Origin: Tissierellia bacterium
GTDB taxonomy: Bacteria > Bacillota_A > Clostridia > Tissierellales > Peptoniphilaceae
DNA length: 13,770 nucleotides
Assembly: GCA_012728775.1 (NCBI GenBank)
Contig: JAAYEN010000056.1
Coordinates: 1 to 13,770 of the forward strand
Reading direction: 5' to 3'
Position 1 is the stretch's first letter; each line of letters starts with the position of its first letter. Both the position numbers and the translations under genes were made by a program. The notes under the pieces were generated by a model, which worked only from the letters and a program-made list of their open reading frames with translations, was not told where the DNA came from and did not search any database. Shown piece by piece: positions 6,926 through 13,770 of the stretch.

Positions 6926-6934
6926 ACTCACATT

Positions 6935-6964
6935 TTAACATAATCCTAAGTTATTTGTTATAAT
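6935..6964 (+). promoter_or_regulatory. Sigma-A promoter of the EamA permease
   Basis: TTAACA (6935-6940) and a consensus TATAAT (6959-6964) with an 18-base spacer. The predicted start is near 6971, about 20 bases before the TTG start codon, giving a short leader that still contains the GGTGGTG ribosome-binding site. Confidence 0.75.
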
Positions 6965-6990
6965 TAAATATAGAAGGGTGGTGTAATATT

Positions 6991-7866
6991 TTGAATGACA
7001 ATACCAAGGGCGCTTTAGCAATTATCTTTTCATCTATTGCATTTTCAGTAATGGGAATGTTAGTAAAATATACTGGCGAGGCCACTATATTTCAACAAGT
7101 ATTTTTTAGAAATTTAGTAATGCTTGTATTTGCTGGATTTCTAGTTAAAAGTAATAATGCTACTTTCTTTGGTAAAAAAGAAAATAGAAAACTTTTATTT
7201 TTTCGCTCATTTTTTGGTTTTATGGGAGTTATGACTTCTTTTTACGCCACCAGAAATTTATATCTAGGTGATGCCCAAGCACTTTCTAAAATTTCTCCTT
7301 TTGTTGTGACTATTTTTGCTGTAATTTTTTTAAAAGAAAGAATCAATCGCTATAATATTCTAGCTTTGATAATAGCTTTTTTAGGTACAATTGTGATTGT
7401 AAACCCAAAATTTGATTCTAGGTTATTACCATCATTATTAGGTATAGCATCAGCTGTTTTTGGTGGTATTGCATACGTAATAATAGGGATAATTTCTAAA
7501 AAAGATTCTCCTGAGGATAAATCTACTATAATATTTATGTTTGCCTTTTGGTCTTTAATTTTCTCATTTCCATTTATAGGAGATGTATTTATACTTGAAT
7601 ATAAAACACTTTTCTTTTTATTTTTAGTCGGAGTCTGTGCCAGTATTGCACAATTTTTAGTTACACTGGCTTATTCCATTGGTGATGCTAGTAAAATCAG
7701 TATCTTCGATTATGTATCACTTATCGTATCTCCAATTTTAGGTTGGATAGTATTTAGAGAAAGTTTAACTAAAAATAGCTATATGGGAATTATATTGATT
7801 TTAAGTGCAGGTTACATTTCCTATTTAAATGCCAGAATACAAGTTTCTAGAAATAAAATAGAGTAA
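6991..7866 (+). CDS. EamA/DMT-superfamily permease, ten-span
   Basis: A 291-residue, very hydrophobic protein with about ten membrane segments in two five-helix halves, the standard architecture and length of the drug/metabolite transporter superfamily. Family features include the N-terminal GALAIIFSSIAFSVMGMLVK helix, the segment LSKISPFVVTIFAVIFLKERI at the end of the first EamA repeat, and the matching SLIVSPILGWIVFRESL in the second repeat. It probably moves a small metabolite across the cytoplasmic membrane; the closest subtype I can suggest is the RhaT/SAM-transporter-like group, but the substrate is unknown. The start is TTG at 6991, supported by GGTGGTG about nine bases upstream and by the position of the first helix; the next in-frame ATG would remove most of that helix. 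It is monocistronic, with its own promoter and terminator. Confidence 0.88.
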   Translation: MNDNTKGALAIIFSSIAFSVMGMLVKYTGEATIFQQVFFRNLVMLVFAGFLVKSNNATFFGKKENRKLLFFRSFFGFMGVMTSFYATRNLYLGDAQALSKISPFVVTIFAVIFLKERINRYNILALIIAFLGTIVIVNPKFDSRLLPSLLGIASAVFGGIAYVIIGIISKKDSPEDKSTIIFMFAFWSLIFSFPFIGDVFILEYKTLFFLFLVGVCASIAQFLVTLAYSIGDASKISIFDYVSLIVSPILGWIVFRESLTKNSYMGIILILSAGYISYLNARIQVSRNKIE

Positions 7867-7901
7867 GCACAAAAATTTGTACTTACTCTATAAATTTTTT
7901 T
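7859..7901. terminator. Bidirectional terminator between permease and amidase
   Basis: A 9-bp stem (7859-7867 with 7882-7890), one mismatch and a further 5-bp inner stem (7869-7873 with 7876-7880). Seven T residues follow on the plus strand (7895-7901) and a T-rich tract follows on the minus strand. The permease TAA stop is inside the left arm. It serves both convergent genes. Confidence 0.88.
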
Positions 7902-7940
7902 AATCATTGCAGATTTTCAGAATTAATCTAAAATCTAATT

Positions 7941-9884
7941 TTAGTATCCATAAGTATCAAATACATACTTTTTAATACCTTCAACAATTCCATTTGCACA
8001 GGATTGTTTGTAAGAATCTGTTTGGAGTAATTCCAAATCTTTTTCATTGGACATAAATCCTAATTCTACTAATGCCGCAGACATCTCTGTGTGTTTTAAC
8101 ACTATTAAGTCTGGTCTTTGCTTTATTCCCCTATCAAACATTCCAGTAGCCTTTATAAGTTCTGTATGAACTGCTTTTACGAGAGGATATTGAGCGTCAT
8201 ATTTTACACTAGTTAAATCTCTAGGCGCATACAAGGACTCAATTCCTTCAGATTCCGTATTCAAACTACTATTAGAATGAATGCTTAAAAATACATGGGC
8301 ATCTGACTCATTTGCAATTTTAGGTCTATTCATAATATTTACCGATGTATCTGAGTTTCTAGTCATCACAACTGTATAACCTTCATTTTCAAGTTGGGAT
8401 TGCACTCTTCTAGCTACGTCGATATTTATATCTTTTTCATTGTATCCATTGCTAGTAGCTCCAGGGTCTTTTCCCCCATGCCCAGCGTCTACAACTATAA
8501 CTACTTCCTTTTTGCTATATGGAGTTTTTCTTGGTTTTCTCTCGATAATTTCTTCTGTTTCTATATCGTCAAATATTTTTCCATTATCAACCCCATCGGT
8601 AGTAATCGGGTTACTTGGCAAGTCGCTTTTATCCGTTGAGTCAGGTTTTGTTATGTTAGTAGCTGTGGATGACCTAGGTATAATAACCATATCGTCTCCT
8701 AGCATAGTAATTTTTACTTGTCCTCCATCGCTTTCACCAAGAGAATCTAGTACAACTCTTACGATATTGTCATTTGCACTGTAATTTCCATCGGGTACAA
8801 ATTGACTCGCCCTTACTTCCTGTACAAATCTCATGGGAATATCATATTTTTCAAATTTCTTATCAGACAAAAATGTAGCGTCTTTTATATCTATAACATA
8901 TCTAAAAGGATTATTTAATTTTATTATATTATGTTCACTAGTTTTTACACCTTCTACTAAGATTGCACTTTCTCCTTCGTAGATAATAGGTCGTATTGCC
9001 GTTACTATATTTGTAAATGATACATTTAGCTCTTTTCCACCATTAGACGCTTTAATGTTGGGGTTTACATTACGATTTAATTGGATTCTAATTTTAGCAG
9101 TGTTATTGCCATTGGATTTATATTCCAAATACTGAACTAAATTTCCTTTAGGTTCCAATACGCCTTCACTTTTTCCACTTATATTAAAATAAGCATTGGA
9201 AATTTCAATGTATAAAGAGTTATTTTCCACATCAAATTTGGATGTATATTTTATCTCACCATTAGCTTTAAGCTTAACCTGTTCGTTTTTTGTACTTCCA
9301 TTTACCTTTTCTATAGAAGTAATTTCTACTCCCGTTCTAGCAGGTGTTGCAGGCGCCACATTTGTATTAGCAGGTTCAGGCTTTACTTCTGGTTTTCCGC
9401 CATTAATGGATACAGATCTTGAAGACTGATTCCACTGTACGTCATATCCTAAAAGTTCAGATATAACCCTTAAAGGTACCATAGTTTTATATTCACCATT
9501 AGGATAAGCAACTAACATAGGAGTTGAATCCTTGTTAAGTATTATTGGCTCTCCATTTTTTATCGCTTCAGTTTTACCTACTGAAATTACTATTAAATCG
9601 TTTCCTTTTGCTATAGTTACTGATTTAGATGACTGAAACCAATCAACTTGTGAGTCGAAATGTTCAGCTACTACCCTAACTGGCACGAATGTCCTGTCAT
9701 TGTAGATATATGGAGCAAAATCAGAATTTACATTTTTGCCATCCATCTGTAATCCTACATTATAAACTTTAGTATTATTTCCATTCACAACTACATCAAA
9801 TACAGAAGCACTAGCATTGATATCAGTGCTTAAGGTAAAAATTAAGACTAATGTTACCAATATTGTGGTAATAATTTTTTTCAT
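7941..9884 (-). CDS. Secreted N-acetylmuramoyl-L-alanine amidase with Cu-amine-oxidase-N and AMIN domains
   Basis: A 647-residue exported cell-wall hydrolase that cleaves the MurNAc-L-Ala bond of peptidoglycan. In order: a signal peptide (about 1-27, ending around INASAS); a copper-amine-oxidase N-like region (about 43-160) with the repeated pattern FVPVRVVAEHF/VPLRVISELLGY and SSKSVTI/SSRSVSI; two AMIN-like beta domains (about 185-292 and 298-403); a Ser/Thr/Pro/acidic linker; and a C-terminal Amidase_3 domain (about 460-647). Zinc ligands are His469 (VDAGHGG), Glu483 (YNEKD) and His536 (SIHSNS); catalytic Glu607 is in ALVELGF. The ATG at 9884 has GGAGG five bases upstream and begins a clean signal peptide; the frame is open to 9935 but has no ribosome-binding site there. 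AMIN domains normally direct amidases to wall sites such as the septum. A good promoter precedes it. Confidence 0.93.
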   Translation of the reverse strand: MKKIITTILVTLVLIFTLSTDINASASVFDVVVNGNNTKVYNVGLQMDGKNVNSDFAPYIYNDRTFVPVRVVAEHFDSQVDWFQSSKSVTIAKGNDLIVISVGKTEAIKNGEPIILNKDSTPMLVAYPNGEYKTMVPLRVISELLGYDVQWNQSSRSVSINGGKPEVKPEPANTNVAPATPARTGVEITSIEKVNGSTKNEQVKLKANGEIKYTSKFDVENNSLYIEISNAYFNISGKSEGVLEPKGNLVQYLEYKSNGNNTAKIRIQLNRNVNPNIKASNGGKELNVSFTNIVTAIRPIIYEGESAILVEGVKTSEHNIIKLNNPFRYVIDIKDATFLSDKKFEKYDIPMRFVQEVRASQFVPDGNYSANDNIVRVVLDSLGESDGGQVKITMLGDDMVIIPRSSTATNITKPDSTDKSDLPSNPITTDGVDNGKIFDDIETEEIIERKPRKTPYSKKEVVIVVDAGHGGKDPGATSNGYNEKDINIDVARRVQSQLENEGYTVVMTRNSDTSVNIMNRPKIANESDAHVFLSIHSNSSLNTESEGIESLYAPRDLTSVKYDAQYPLVKAVHTELIKATGMFDRGIKQRPDLIVLKHTEMSAALVELGFMSNEKDLELLQTDSYKQSCANGIVEGIKKYVFDTYGY

Positions 9885-9906
9885 TAGATCCTCCTTGATG
9901 TAGTCT

Positions 9907-9935
9907 ATTATATAGAATGAAATTTTGTAATTCAA
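9907..9935 (-). promoter_or_regulatory. Promoter of the amidase gene
   Basis: On the minus strand TTGAAT (9930-9935) and a consensus TATAAT (9907-9912) are separated by 17 bases. The predicted start is near 9900, leaving a 16-base leader before the ATG at 9884, just long enough to hold the AAGGAGG site. The amidase therefore has its own promoter apart from the upstream AIR-synthase gene. Confidence 0.78.
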
Positions 9936-9973
9936 CGTTTTTACTATTTTGTAATGGTAATTTAATATTACAA
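9922..9973. repeat. TGTAAT repeats upstream of the amidase
   Basis: The 10-mer ATTTTGTAAT occurs twice in direct orientation (9922-9931 and 9945-9954), 23 bp apart, and an inverted ATTACAA follows at 9967-9973. The first copy overlaps the amidase -35. Two turns of spacing could suit a response regulator, but the region is AT-rich and chance is not excluded. Confidence 0.35.
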
Positions 9974-10942
9974 TACTGCATAAAGTTCATCACTTTTAGG
10001 CTCCCCTATGGGAATCATCTTACCATTATCCCTTAAAAAAACTCCTTCGAATTCAGTAACCCTGCCAATCACAGTGGAAGTAATTCCTTCTTTTTCAAAT
10101 TCAGGAATCAATTTTAAATAATCTTCTTGGGCAATAATCATCATCATACTACCACTGCTTATTAATTTTCTAGGATCTATTTTAAAATAATCAGTAATCT
10201 TTTTTGTAACTTCAGAAATTGGAAGTCTATCATTAAATACAATTAGGCCCCTATCATTTGCCTTAGCTGCTTCCCATGCCGCTCCTAGAAGTCCACCTTC
10301 AGTGATATCGTGCATGTATTTAGCACCCTTTCTTTTGGCTAAATATCCTTCTTTAATAACTGATGTCTGATGCTGAAAAGATAAAGCTTCTTCATATTCA
10401 TCTTCTGTCAAAATATTTCTAACTTCATTAGCTTTCTCCTTAGAAATAATAGAAATACCTTCTATACCCAAGGATTTAGTAACCACAAGTAAGTCATTTA
10501 CTTTTATCTCAGGTTTAACATAAGGTTTATCTATGCTACCTAAAACTGCAGCACTAATTACAACCCGCGTAACAGCATCTGTAATTTCAGTATGCCCTCC
10601 CACTATGGATAAATTTATATTATTAGCCGTTTCTTTAGCATCATTCATAATTTGTAATAACTCTTCTGCCGTAGTTCCTTCAGGCGCTAAAATCGTAAGT
10701 ATGGCAGCTATAGGCTCTGCTCCTTCAGTAGCTAAGTCATTTACAGCCACATTAATTGCCAATCTTCCTATATTATGACTAGCCCCTGTTATAGGATCTG
10801 TACTAAGAACTATTAGTTTGTCATCAAAATCTAAAATAGCCGTATCTTTTCCAATACGACTCCCAACTATTACTTCATCTCTATTTTTTATATCACTTAT
10901 GAGCCCCTCTAAAACAGAGTTAGGCACTTTTCCTATTTTCAT
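9968..10942 (-). CDS. AIR synthase (PurM)-related ATP-binding protein, HypE-like
   Basis: A 324-residue member of the PurM/SelD/HypE/ThiL fold. The N-terminal half (about 1-140) carries IGKDTAILDFDD, LSTDPITGASHNIG and INVAVNDLATEGAEP, the family's ATP-grasping acidic and Gly motifs, then SIVGGHTEIT. The C-terminal half (about 150-310) holds MHDITEGGLLGAAWE. Family members use ATP to activate an amide, carbonyl or selenide. It is not a classical HypE, since the C-terminal Cys is absent (the protein ends DELYAVL), and not SelD, since the N-terminal Cys/Sec motif is missing; nor is it PurM or ThiL by context. I assign no substrate. The ATG at 10942 is chosen because GGTGA lies five bases upstream; an ATG at 10948 is too close to that site and the longer frame to 11020 has no support. 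Confidence 0.82.
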   Translation of the reverse strand: MKIGKVPNSVLEGLISDIKNRDEVIVGSRIGKDTAILDFDDKLIVLSTDPITGASHNIGRLAINVAVNDLATEGAEPIAAILTILAPEGTTAEELLQIMNDAKETANNINLSIVGGHTEITDAVTRVVISAAVLGSIDKPYVKPEIKVNDLLVVTKSLGIEGISIISKEKANEVRNILTEDEYEEALSFQHQTSVIKEGYLAKRKGAKYMHDITEGGLLGAAWEAAKANDRGLIVFNDRLPISEVTKKITDYFKIDPRKLISSGSMMMIIAQEDYLKLIPEFEKEGITSTVIGRVTEFEGVFLRDNGKMIPIGEPKSDELYAVL

Positions 10943-11029
10943 CTTCATCACCAAATATATTTTAACACAACAATATTTGATATAAAAGGATTTGAGGTGA
11001 AATAACTTGGAATAAGACAAGTTTACAGT

Positions 11030-11060
11030 AAAAAAGAGACTTCGTTTCCACGAGGTCTCT
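11030..11060 (-). terminator. Terminator of the nitroreductase unit
   Basis: A 10-position stem (11035-11044 with 11051-11060) with one mismatch and a six-base loop, followed on the minus strand by five T residues (11030-11034). It begins 13 bases after the nitroreductase stop and closes the msrAB-marR-nitroreductase cluster. Confidence 0.82.
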
Positions 11061-11073
11061 ATAACGAAAACAA

Positions 11074-11661
11074 TTATTTGATTATTTTTACAATGTCATT
11101 AATATCTTTAAATTCTTTTTCTTTAGGAGGAGATACTATATCTCCGAAAGGCATTTGGGAAATTAATTTCCAATTCTCTGGAATGTCGAATTCTTCCTTA
11201 ACTTTCTCGTCAATAATTGGATTATAATGCTGTAAGCTAGCTCCTAAGCCTAAATCACTTAACCCAATCCAAACATTTATTTGTGCCATTCCAGCACTTT
11301 GTTCTGACCAACTGTAAAAAGTATCGCTGATTTTTTCTGCGTTTTCTTTTACTACTTCTTCATCAATAAAGAATAATACACTTCCATATCCAGATAAGAA
11401 TTGAGTATTTACTTTTTCTTCTGTGGCTACAAATCTTTCCGGTCCTATTTTAGCAAGTAATACTTCTTTTACTATCTCCCATAGTTTTTTATGATTATCT
11501 CCCAGTAATACTGCCGCTCTAGTAGACTGCATATTGTATGGACTTGGAGTATGCTTAATTGCCTCTTTAATAGTTTCTAACACTATATCTTCTGGCACTT
11601 TTATAGTATTAGTAATTGCGTATTGAGATCTTCTCGTTTTTAATGCTTCTTTGAATTCCAT
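11074..11661 (-). CDS. Nitroreductase family FMN oxidoreductase (Frm2/HBN1-like)
   Basis: A 195-residue nitroreductase-fold protein. Residues about 8-14 (TRRSQYA) and about 37-48 (TPSPYNMQSTR) match the FMN-contacting positions of the family, WSEQSAGMAQINVWIGLSDLG forms the central helix, and the end LISQMPFGDIVSPPKEKEF is characteristic of the short fungal/bacterial Frm2-like subgroup (COG3560 in my recollection). Such enzymes reduce nitroaromatics and quinone-like electrophiles with NAD(P)H and work as dimers in the cytoplasm. AAAGGAGAG lies just upstream of the ATG. The gene follows the MarR regulator by 11 bases, so the pair is an operon and MarR is its likely controller (inference). The physiological substrate cannot be read from sequence. 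Confidence 0.9.
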   Translation of the reverse strand: MEFKEALKTRRSQYAITNTIKVPEDIVLETIKEAIKHTPSPYNMQSTRAAVLLGDNHKKLWEIVKEVLLAKIGPERFVATEEKVNTQFLSGYGSVLFFIDEEVVKENAEKISDTFYSWSEQSAGMAQINVWIGLSDLGLGASLQHYNPIIDEKVKEEFDIPENWKLISQMPFGDIVSPPKEKEFKDINDIVKIIK

Positions 11662-11672
11662 TTTTCTCTCCT

Positions 11673-12089
11673 TTAATACAGTTTTTTTAATGTAGCTAAT
11701 AAAGTATTCTTTTCTTCCTTAGTTAAGACATCTAGTCTTTTGGTTAATATTTTCATATGTTCAGGAAAAATTGACTTAATTAATTCTCTCCCCTTTGGCG
11801 TCAAACTTATTACATAACTTCTTTTGTCTTTAGGATTAGTTTCTTTAACTACTAATCCATTCTTTTCTAAATTTTTGATTACCACTGTCATATTACCACT
11901 GGTAGTTAAAACCACGTCGATAATTTCTTGAATTGTAAGAAAGCCCTTAGTGTAAAGGGCTTCTAACACGGCAAACTGACTAAAAGTTATATTGTTTTCT
12001 CTAAACAAATCTAAGGATTCATTGTGAATTCCTTTAAATGCTTTTGACAAGGCCATTACAACTAGCCCATTAATTTTATGTTCTCTCAT
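11673..12089 (-). CDS. MarR-family transcriptional regulator
   Basis: A 138-residue winged-helix regulator of the usual MarR length. Helices for dimerisation flank a central DNA-binding domain: LTIQEIIDVVLTTSGNMTVV and KNLEKNGLVVKE form the helix-turn-helix and the wing is NPKDKRSYVISLTPKGREL, the hallmark D-x-R in the wing being present. There is no Cys in the protein, so direct thiol redox sensing of the OhrR kind is unlikely; a ligand-binding mode is more probable. The ATG at 12089 has only a weak ribosome-binding site (GGGTAAG about eight bases away), so coupling to upstream translation or a different start is possible. It lies 37 bases after msrAB and 11 bases before the nitroreductase. 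A palindrome in the gap could be its own operator. Confidence 0.92.
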   Translation of the reverse strand: MREHKINGLVVMALSKAFKGIHNESLDLFRENNITFSQFAVLEALYTKGFLTIQEIIDVVLTTSGNMTVVIKNLEKNGLVVKETNPKDKRSYVISLTPKGRELIKSIFPEHMKILTKRLDVLTKEEKNTLLATLKKLY

Positions 12090-12111
12090 GGAATATACTT
12101 ACCCATATATC

Positions 12112-12121
12112 ACTAATTAGT
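12112..12121. promoter_or_regulatory. Candidate MarR operator
   Basis: ACTAATTAGT is a perfect 10-bp palindrome in the 37-base gap between msrAB and marR, 22 bases upstream of the marR ATG. Flanking bases break the symmetry, and such short palindromes are common in AT-rich DNA, so this is only a candidate. Confidence 0.35.
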
Positions 12122-12126
12122 ATCAA

Positions 12127-13191
12127 TTATTCGAAATATTTTTTAAATTCTCCATAACCTTCAGATTCCATTTCTTCAAAAGGCACAAATCTCAGAGAAG
12201 CTCCGTTTATGCAATATCTAAGTCCACCCTCATCTTGAGGCCCGTCTTCAAATACATGTCCTAAATGAGCATCGCCACTCTTGGACCTAACTTCCACCCT
12301 AGTCATTCCATGAGATTGATCTCCTTCATAGTTAATTACATAGGATGTAAGAGGTCTAGTGAAACTTGGCCAACCACAACCTGCATCATATTTGTCTTCA
12401 GAGGAAAATAAAGGTTCGCCTGTAGTTATATCTACGTAAATTCCCTTCTCGTCAAATTTATCATATTCACTAGTAAAGGGCATTTCAGTACCAGAATTTT
12501 GTGTAACCTTATATTGTTCATCTGTTAACATTTCTTTTAACTCTGTATCAGCTGGCTTATTGTATTTTCCATACAAAGGAACGTCTGCAAGAGTTAAATC
12601 CACATGGCAATATCCCATAGGATTTTTATCTAAATAATCTTGGTGGTATTCTTCAGCAGTAATATAATTGTTAAGTTTTTCTATTTCTACTACTATTTCT
12701 TTATCATAGTCTTTTCTCTTTAAATCCACTAGATATTTAACTTTTTCTATAACTTCATCGTCTGTGGAGTAGATTCCTGTTCTATATTGACGGCCAATAT
12801 CTCCACCTTGTTTATTTATGCTGGTGGGATCGATAATTCTAAACAAATGGTCTACAATTTCTGTAAGACTAATTTTATTTTCATCATATTTAACATGAAG
12901 TGCTTCTACATGATCCGTCTTTTTTAAATCTTCATAGGTAGTTTCTTCTGTTTTGCCATTTGCATAGCCCACTTCAGTTTCTAAAATTCCATCTAGCCTT
13001 TGGAAATAACCTTCCACGCCCCAAAAACATCCACCTGCCAAATACACATCCTTAATCGATGCATTTCCTAACTTATTTATGTCTACAACATTTCTATTTT
13101 CCACTATAACTTCATTCCCCTTTCCATTATTAACACAAGCCACAAGGCTTAACAATATCAATATCATAAAAAATAAAATTGGTTTTTTCAT
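12127..13191 (-). CDS. msrAB: Lipoprotein methionine sulfoxide reductase MsrA-MsrB fusion
   Basis: A 354-residue bifunctional repair enzyme. The N-terminus is a lipoprotein signal with lipobox LVAC (Cys19), so it should sit on the outer face of the membrane. Residues about 47-205 are MsrA, with catalytic Cys55 in [11 protein letters not shown] and a downstream Cys195 in [10 protein letters not shown]. Residues about 215-350 are MsrB, with catalytic Cys327 in [11 protein letters not shown] and Cys272 in AGCGWPSF as the likely resolving thiol. The CxxC zinc pairs of zinc-type MsrB are absent ([10 protein letters not shown] instead), as in pneumococcal-type MsrAB. MsrA reduces the S and MsrB the R epimer of oxidised methionine. 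The ATG at 13191 has AGGTGA five bases upstream; a GTG at 13200 overlaps that site and is rejected. It is divergent from the regulator at 13301, and probably co-transcribed with marR. Confidence 0.95.
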   Translation of the reverse strand: MKKPILFFMILILLSLVACVNNGKGNEVIVENRNVVDINKLGNASIKDVYLAGGCFWGVEGYFQRLDGILETEVGYANGKTEETTYEDLKKTDHVEALHVKYDENKISLTEIVDHLFRIIDPTSINKQGGDIGRQYRTGIYSTDDEVIEKVKYLVDLKRKDYDKEIVVEIEKLNNYITAEEYHQDYLDKNPMGYCHVDLTLADVPLYGKYNKPADTELKEMLTDEQYKVTQNSGTEMPFTSEYDKFDEKGIYVDITTGEPLFSSEDKYDAGCGWPSFTRPLTSYVINYEGDQSHGMTRVEVRSKSGDAHLGHVFEDGPQDEGGLRYCINGASLRFVPFEEMESEGYGEFKKYFE

Positions 13192-13251
13192 GCCTATCAC
13201 CTTAAGGAATTTATTCCCTTTATATCCTTGATTTATTCTATTACTATAAAT

Positions 13252-13280
13252 TTGACTTAAATTCTCAATTCGATTAAAAT
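13252..13280 (+). promoter_or_regulatory. Sigma-A promoter of the divergent regulator gene
   Basis: TTGACT (13252-13257) and TAAAAT (13275-13280), each five of six to consensus, with a 17-base spacer. The predicted start is near 13287, a short leader before AGGTGA and the ATG at 13301. I could not settle a matching promoter for msrAB on the other strand. Confidence 0.75.
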
Positions 13281-13300
13281 TTATGAAAGTAGGTGATTTT

Positions 13301-13770
13301 ATGGAAAGTATACTTTTTAAAATTCAAGACACAGTTATAGACTATGCAAACGTAATCTCAAATATTACTCATGTCGACGTAGAAGTTATGGACAAAAATT
13401 TTCGAAGAGTAGCAGGAACTGGTGTTTTTAAAAAAAGAATAAATGAGAATATGGAAAATGAAAGTTTTATCTATCAAAAAGTTTTGGAATCTGGAGAAGT
13501 AGCCATTGTTAACAATCCTAGAATAGATGAAATTTGTACGAATTGTCCTACTAAAAAAACTTGTAGTGAAACTTTCGAGATTTCTGCTCCAATAAAACTT
13601 GATGATGAAACCATTGGAGTAATCGGAATGATAAGTAATGACGAAAAAGCCAAAGATGTTATTACAGAAAATCTTAACGATTATTTAAAATTATTAGCTC
13701 AAATTTCCGATTTTATAGCTGCAAAAGCATATGAATTTGGAGATATGGAAAGACTAATGGAAACAGTTAC
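13301..13770 (+). CDS. N-terminal sensor domain of a probable sigma-54-type regulator, cut by window edge
   Basis: The frame is open from the ATG at 13301, with AGGTGA four bases upstream, to the right edge: 156 complete codons. The visible part starts with a helix ([16 protein letters not shown]), then a GAF-like alpha/beta domain: [17 protein letters not shown], then [18 protein letters not shown], then a Cys-x2-Cys-x5-Cys cluster ([10 protein letters not shown], about residues 79-88), then [20 protein letters not shown] and a closing helix ([16 protein letters not shown]). I recall this domain at the front of sigma-54-dependent activators of Clostridia, including PrdR-like proteins. The three close cysteines could hold a metal or iron-sulfur centre and sense redox state (inference). 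The AAA+ and Fis domains that would confirm this lie beyond the window, so another effector domain is possible. It faces msrAB head to head. Confidence 0.65.
   Translation, partial: MESILFKIQDTVIDYANVISNITHVDVEVMDKNFRRVAGTGVFKKRINENMENESFIYQKVLESGEVAIVNNPRIDEICTNCPTKKTCSETFEISAPIKLDDETIGVIGMISNDEKAKDVITENLNDYLKLLAQISDFIAAKAYEFGDMERLMETV

Noticed and set aside
7911..7936. A 7-bp inverted repeat after the amidase stop, considered as a terminator.
   Set aside because: No T run on the minus strand; the bidirectional terminator at 7859-7901 serves this end.
9885..9935. Longer amidase start at 9935.
   Set aside because: It would place 17 residues before a perfect signal peptide, overlaps the promoter and lacks a ribosome-binding site.
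9948..9973. Inverted repeat spanning the AIR-synthase stop codon, considered as a terminator.
   Set aside because: No T run follows on either strand, and the stem is only seven AT-rich pairs.
8394..10778. Plus-strand open frames opposite the amidase and AIR-synthase genes.
   Set aside because: Antisense shadows; composition follows the complementary coding strand and no start signals are present.
9968..10942. Naming this gene hypE or selD.
   Set aside because: The diagnostic C-terminal Cys of HypE and N-terminal Cys/Sec of SelD are both absent, and there are no partner genes.

Overview
The window is AT-rich, single-chromosome-style DNA from a Gram-positive anaerobe of the Firmicutes, most likely Clostridia or Tissierellia (inference). 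The grounds are strong AGGAGG/GGTGA ribosome-binding sites, frequent TTG and GTG starts, sigma-A type promoters, an oxygen-sensitive pyruvate formate-lyase, a lipoprotein MsrAB and a copper-amine-oxidase-N/AMIN/Amidase_3 cell-wall hydrolase. No rRNA, tRNA, CRISPR array or insertion sequence was seen, and no gene-free stretch exceeds about 170 bases.

Layout: (1) 1-950, minus strand: a small XRE-type repressor overlapping a DUF3169-like membrane protein cut by the window edge, behind a consensus promoter embedded in two palindromic operators. (2) 965-1540, minus: a cupin protein with its own terminator. (3) 1645-5680, minus: the centrepiece. pflB (pyruvate formate-lyase) is followed by a terminator and then by one long gene that fuses a complete PFL-activating radical SAM enzyme to a complete Crp/Fnr-type DNA-binding regulator. 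The pflB promoter carries a perfect 16-bp Crp-like palindrome centred about 41.5 bp upstream of the predicted transcription start. This suggests a self-contained circuit in which one polypeptide both activates PFL chemically and controls pflB transcription. (4) 5693-7866: a Mn-type cation diffusion facilitator (minus) divergent from an EamA/DMT permease (plus). (5) 7941-9884, minus: a secreted N-acetylmuramoyl-L-alanine amidase. (6) 9968-10942, minus: an orphan AIR-synthase (PurM/HypE-like) protein. (7) 11074-13191, minus: a probable msrAB-marR-nitroreductase redox-stress cluster. (8) 13301-end, plus: the N-terminal sensor part of a probable sigma-54-type regulator with a Cys-x2-Cys-x5-Cys motif, cut by the window edge.

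Several starts were chosen inside longer open frames because a good ribosome-binding site lies just upstream of the internal codon (cupin 1540, fusion TTG 3162, amidase 9884, AIR synthase 10942, MsrAB 13191). All function calls rest on reading motifs by eye; no database search was run.
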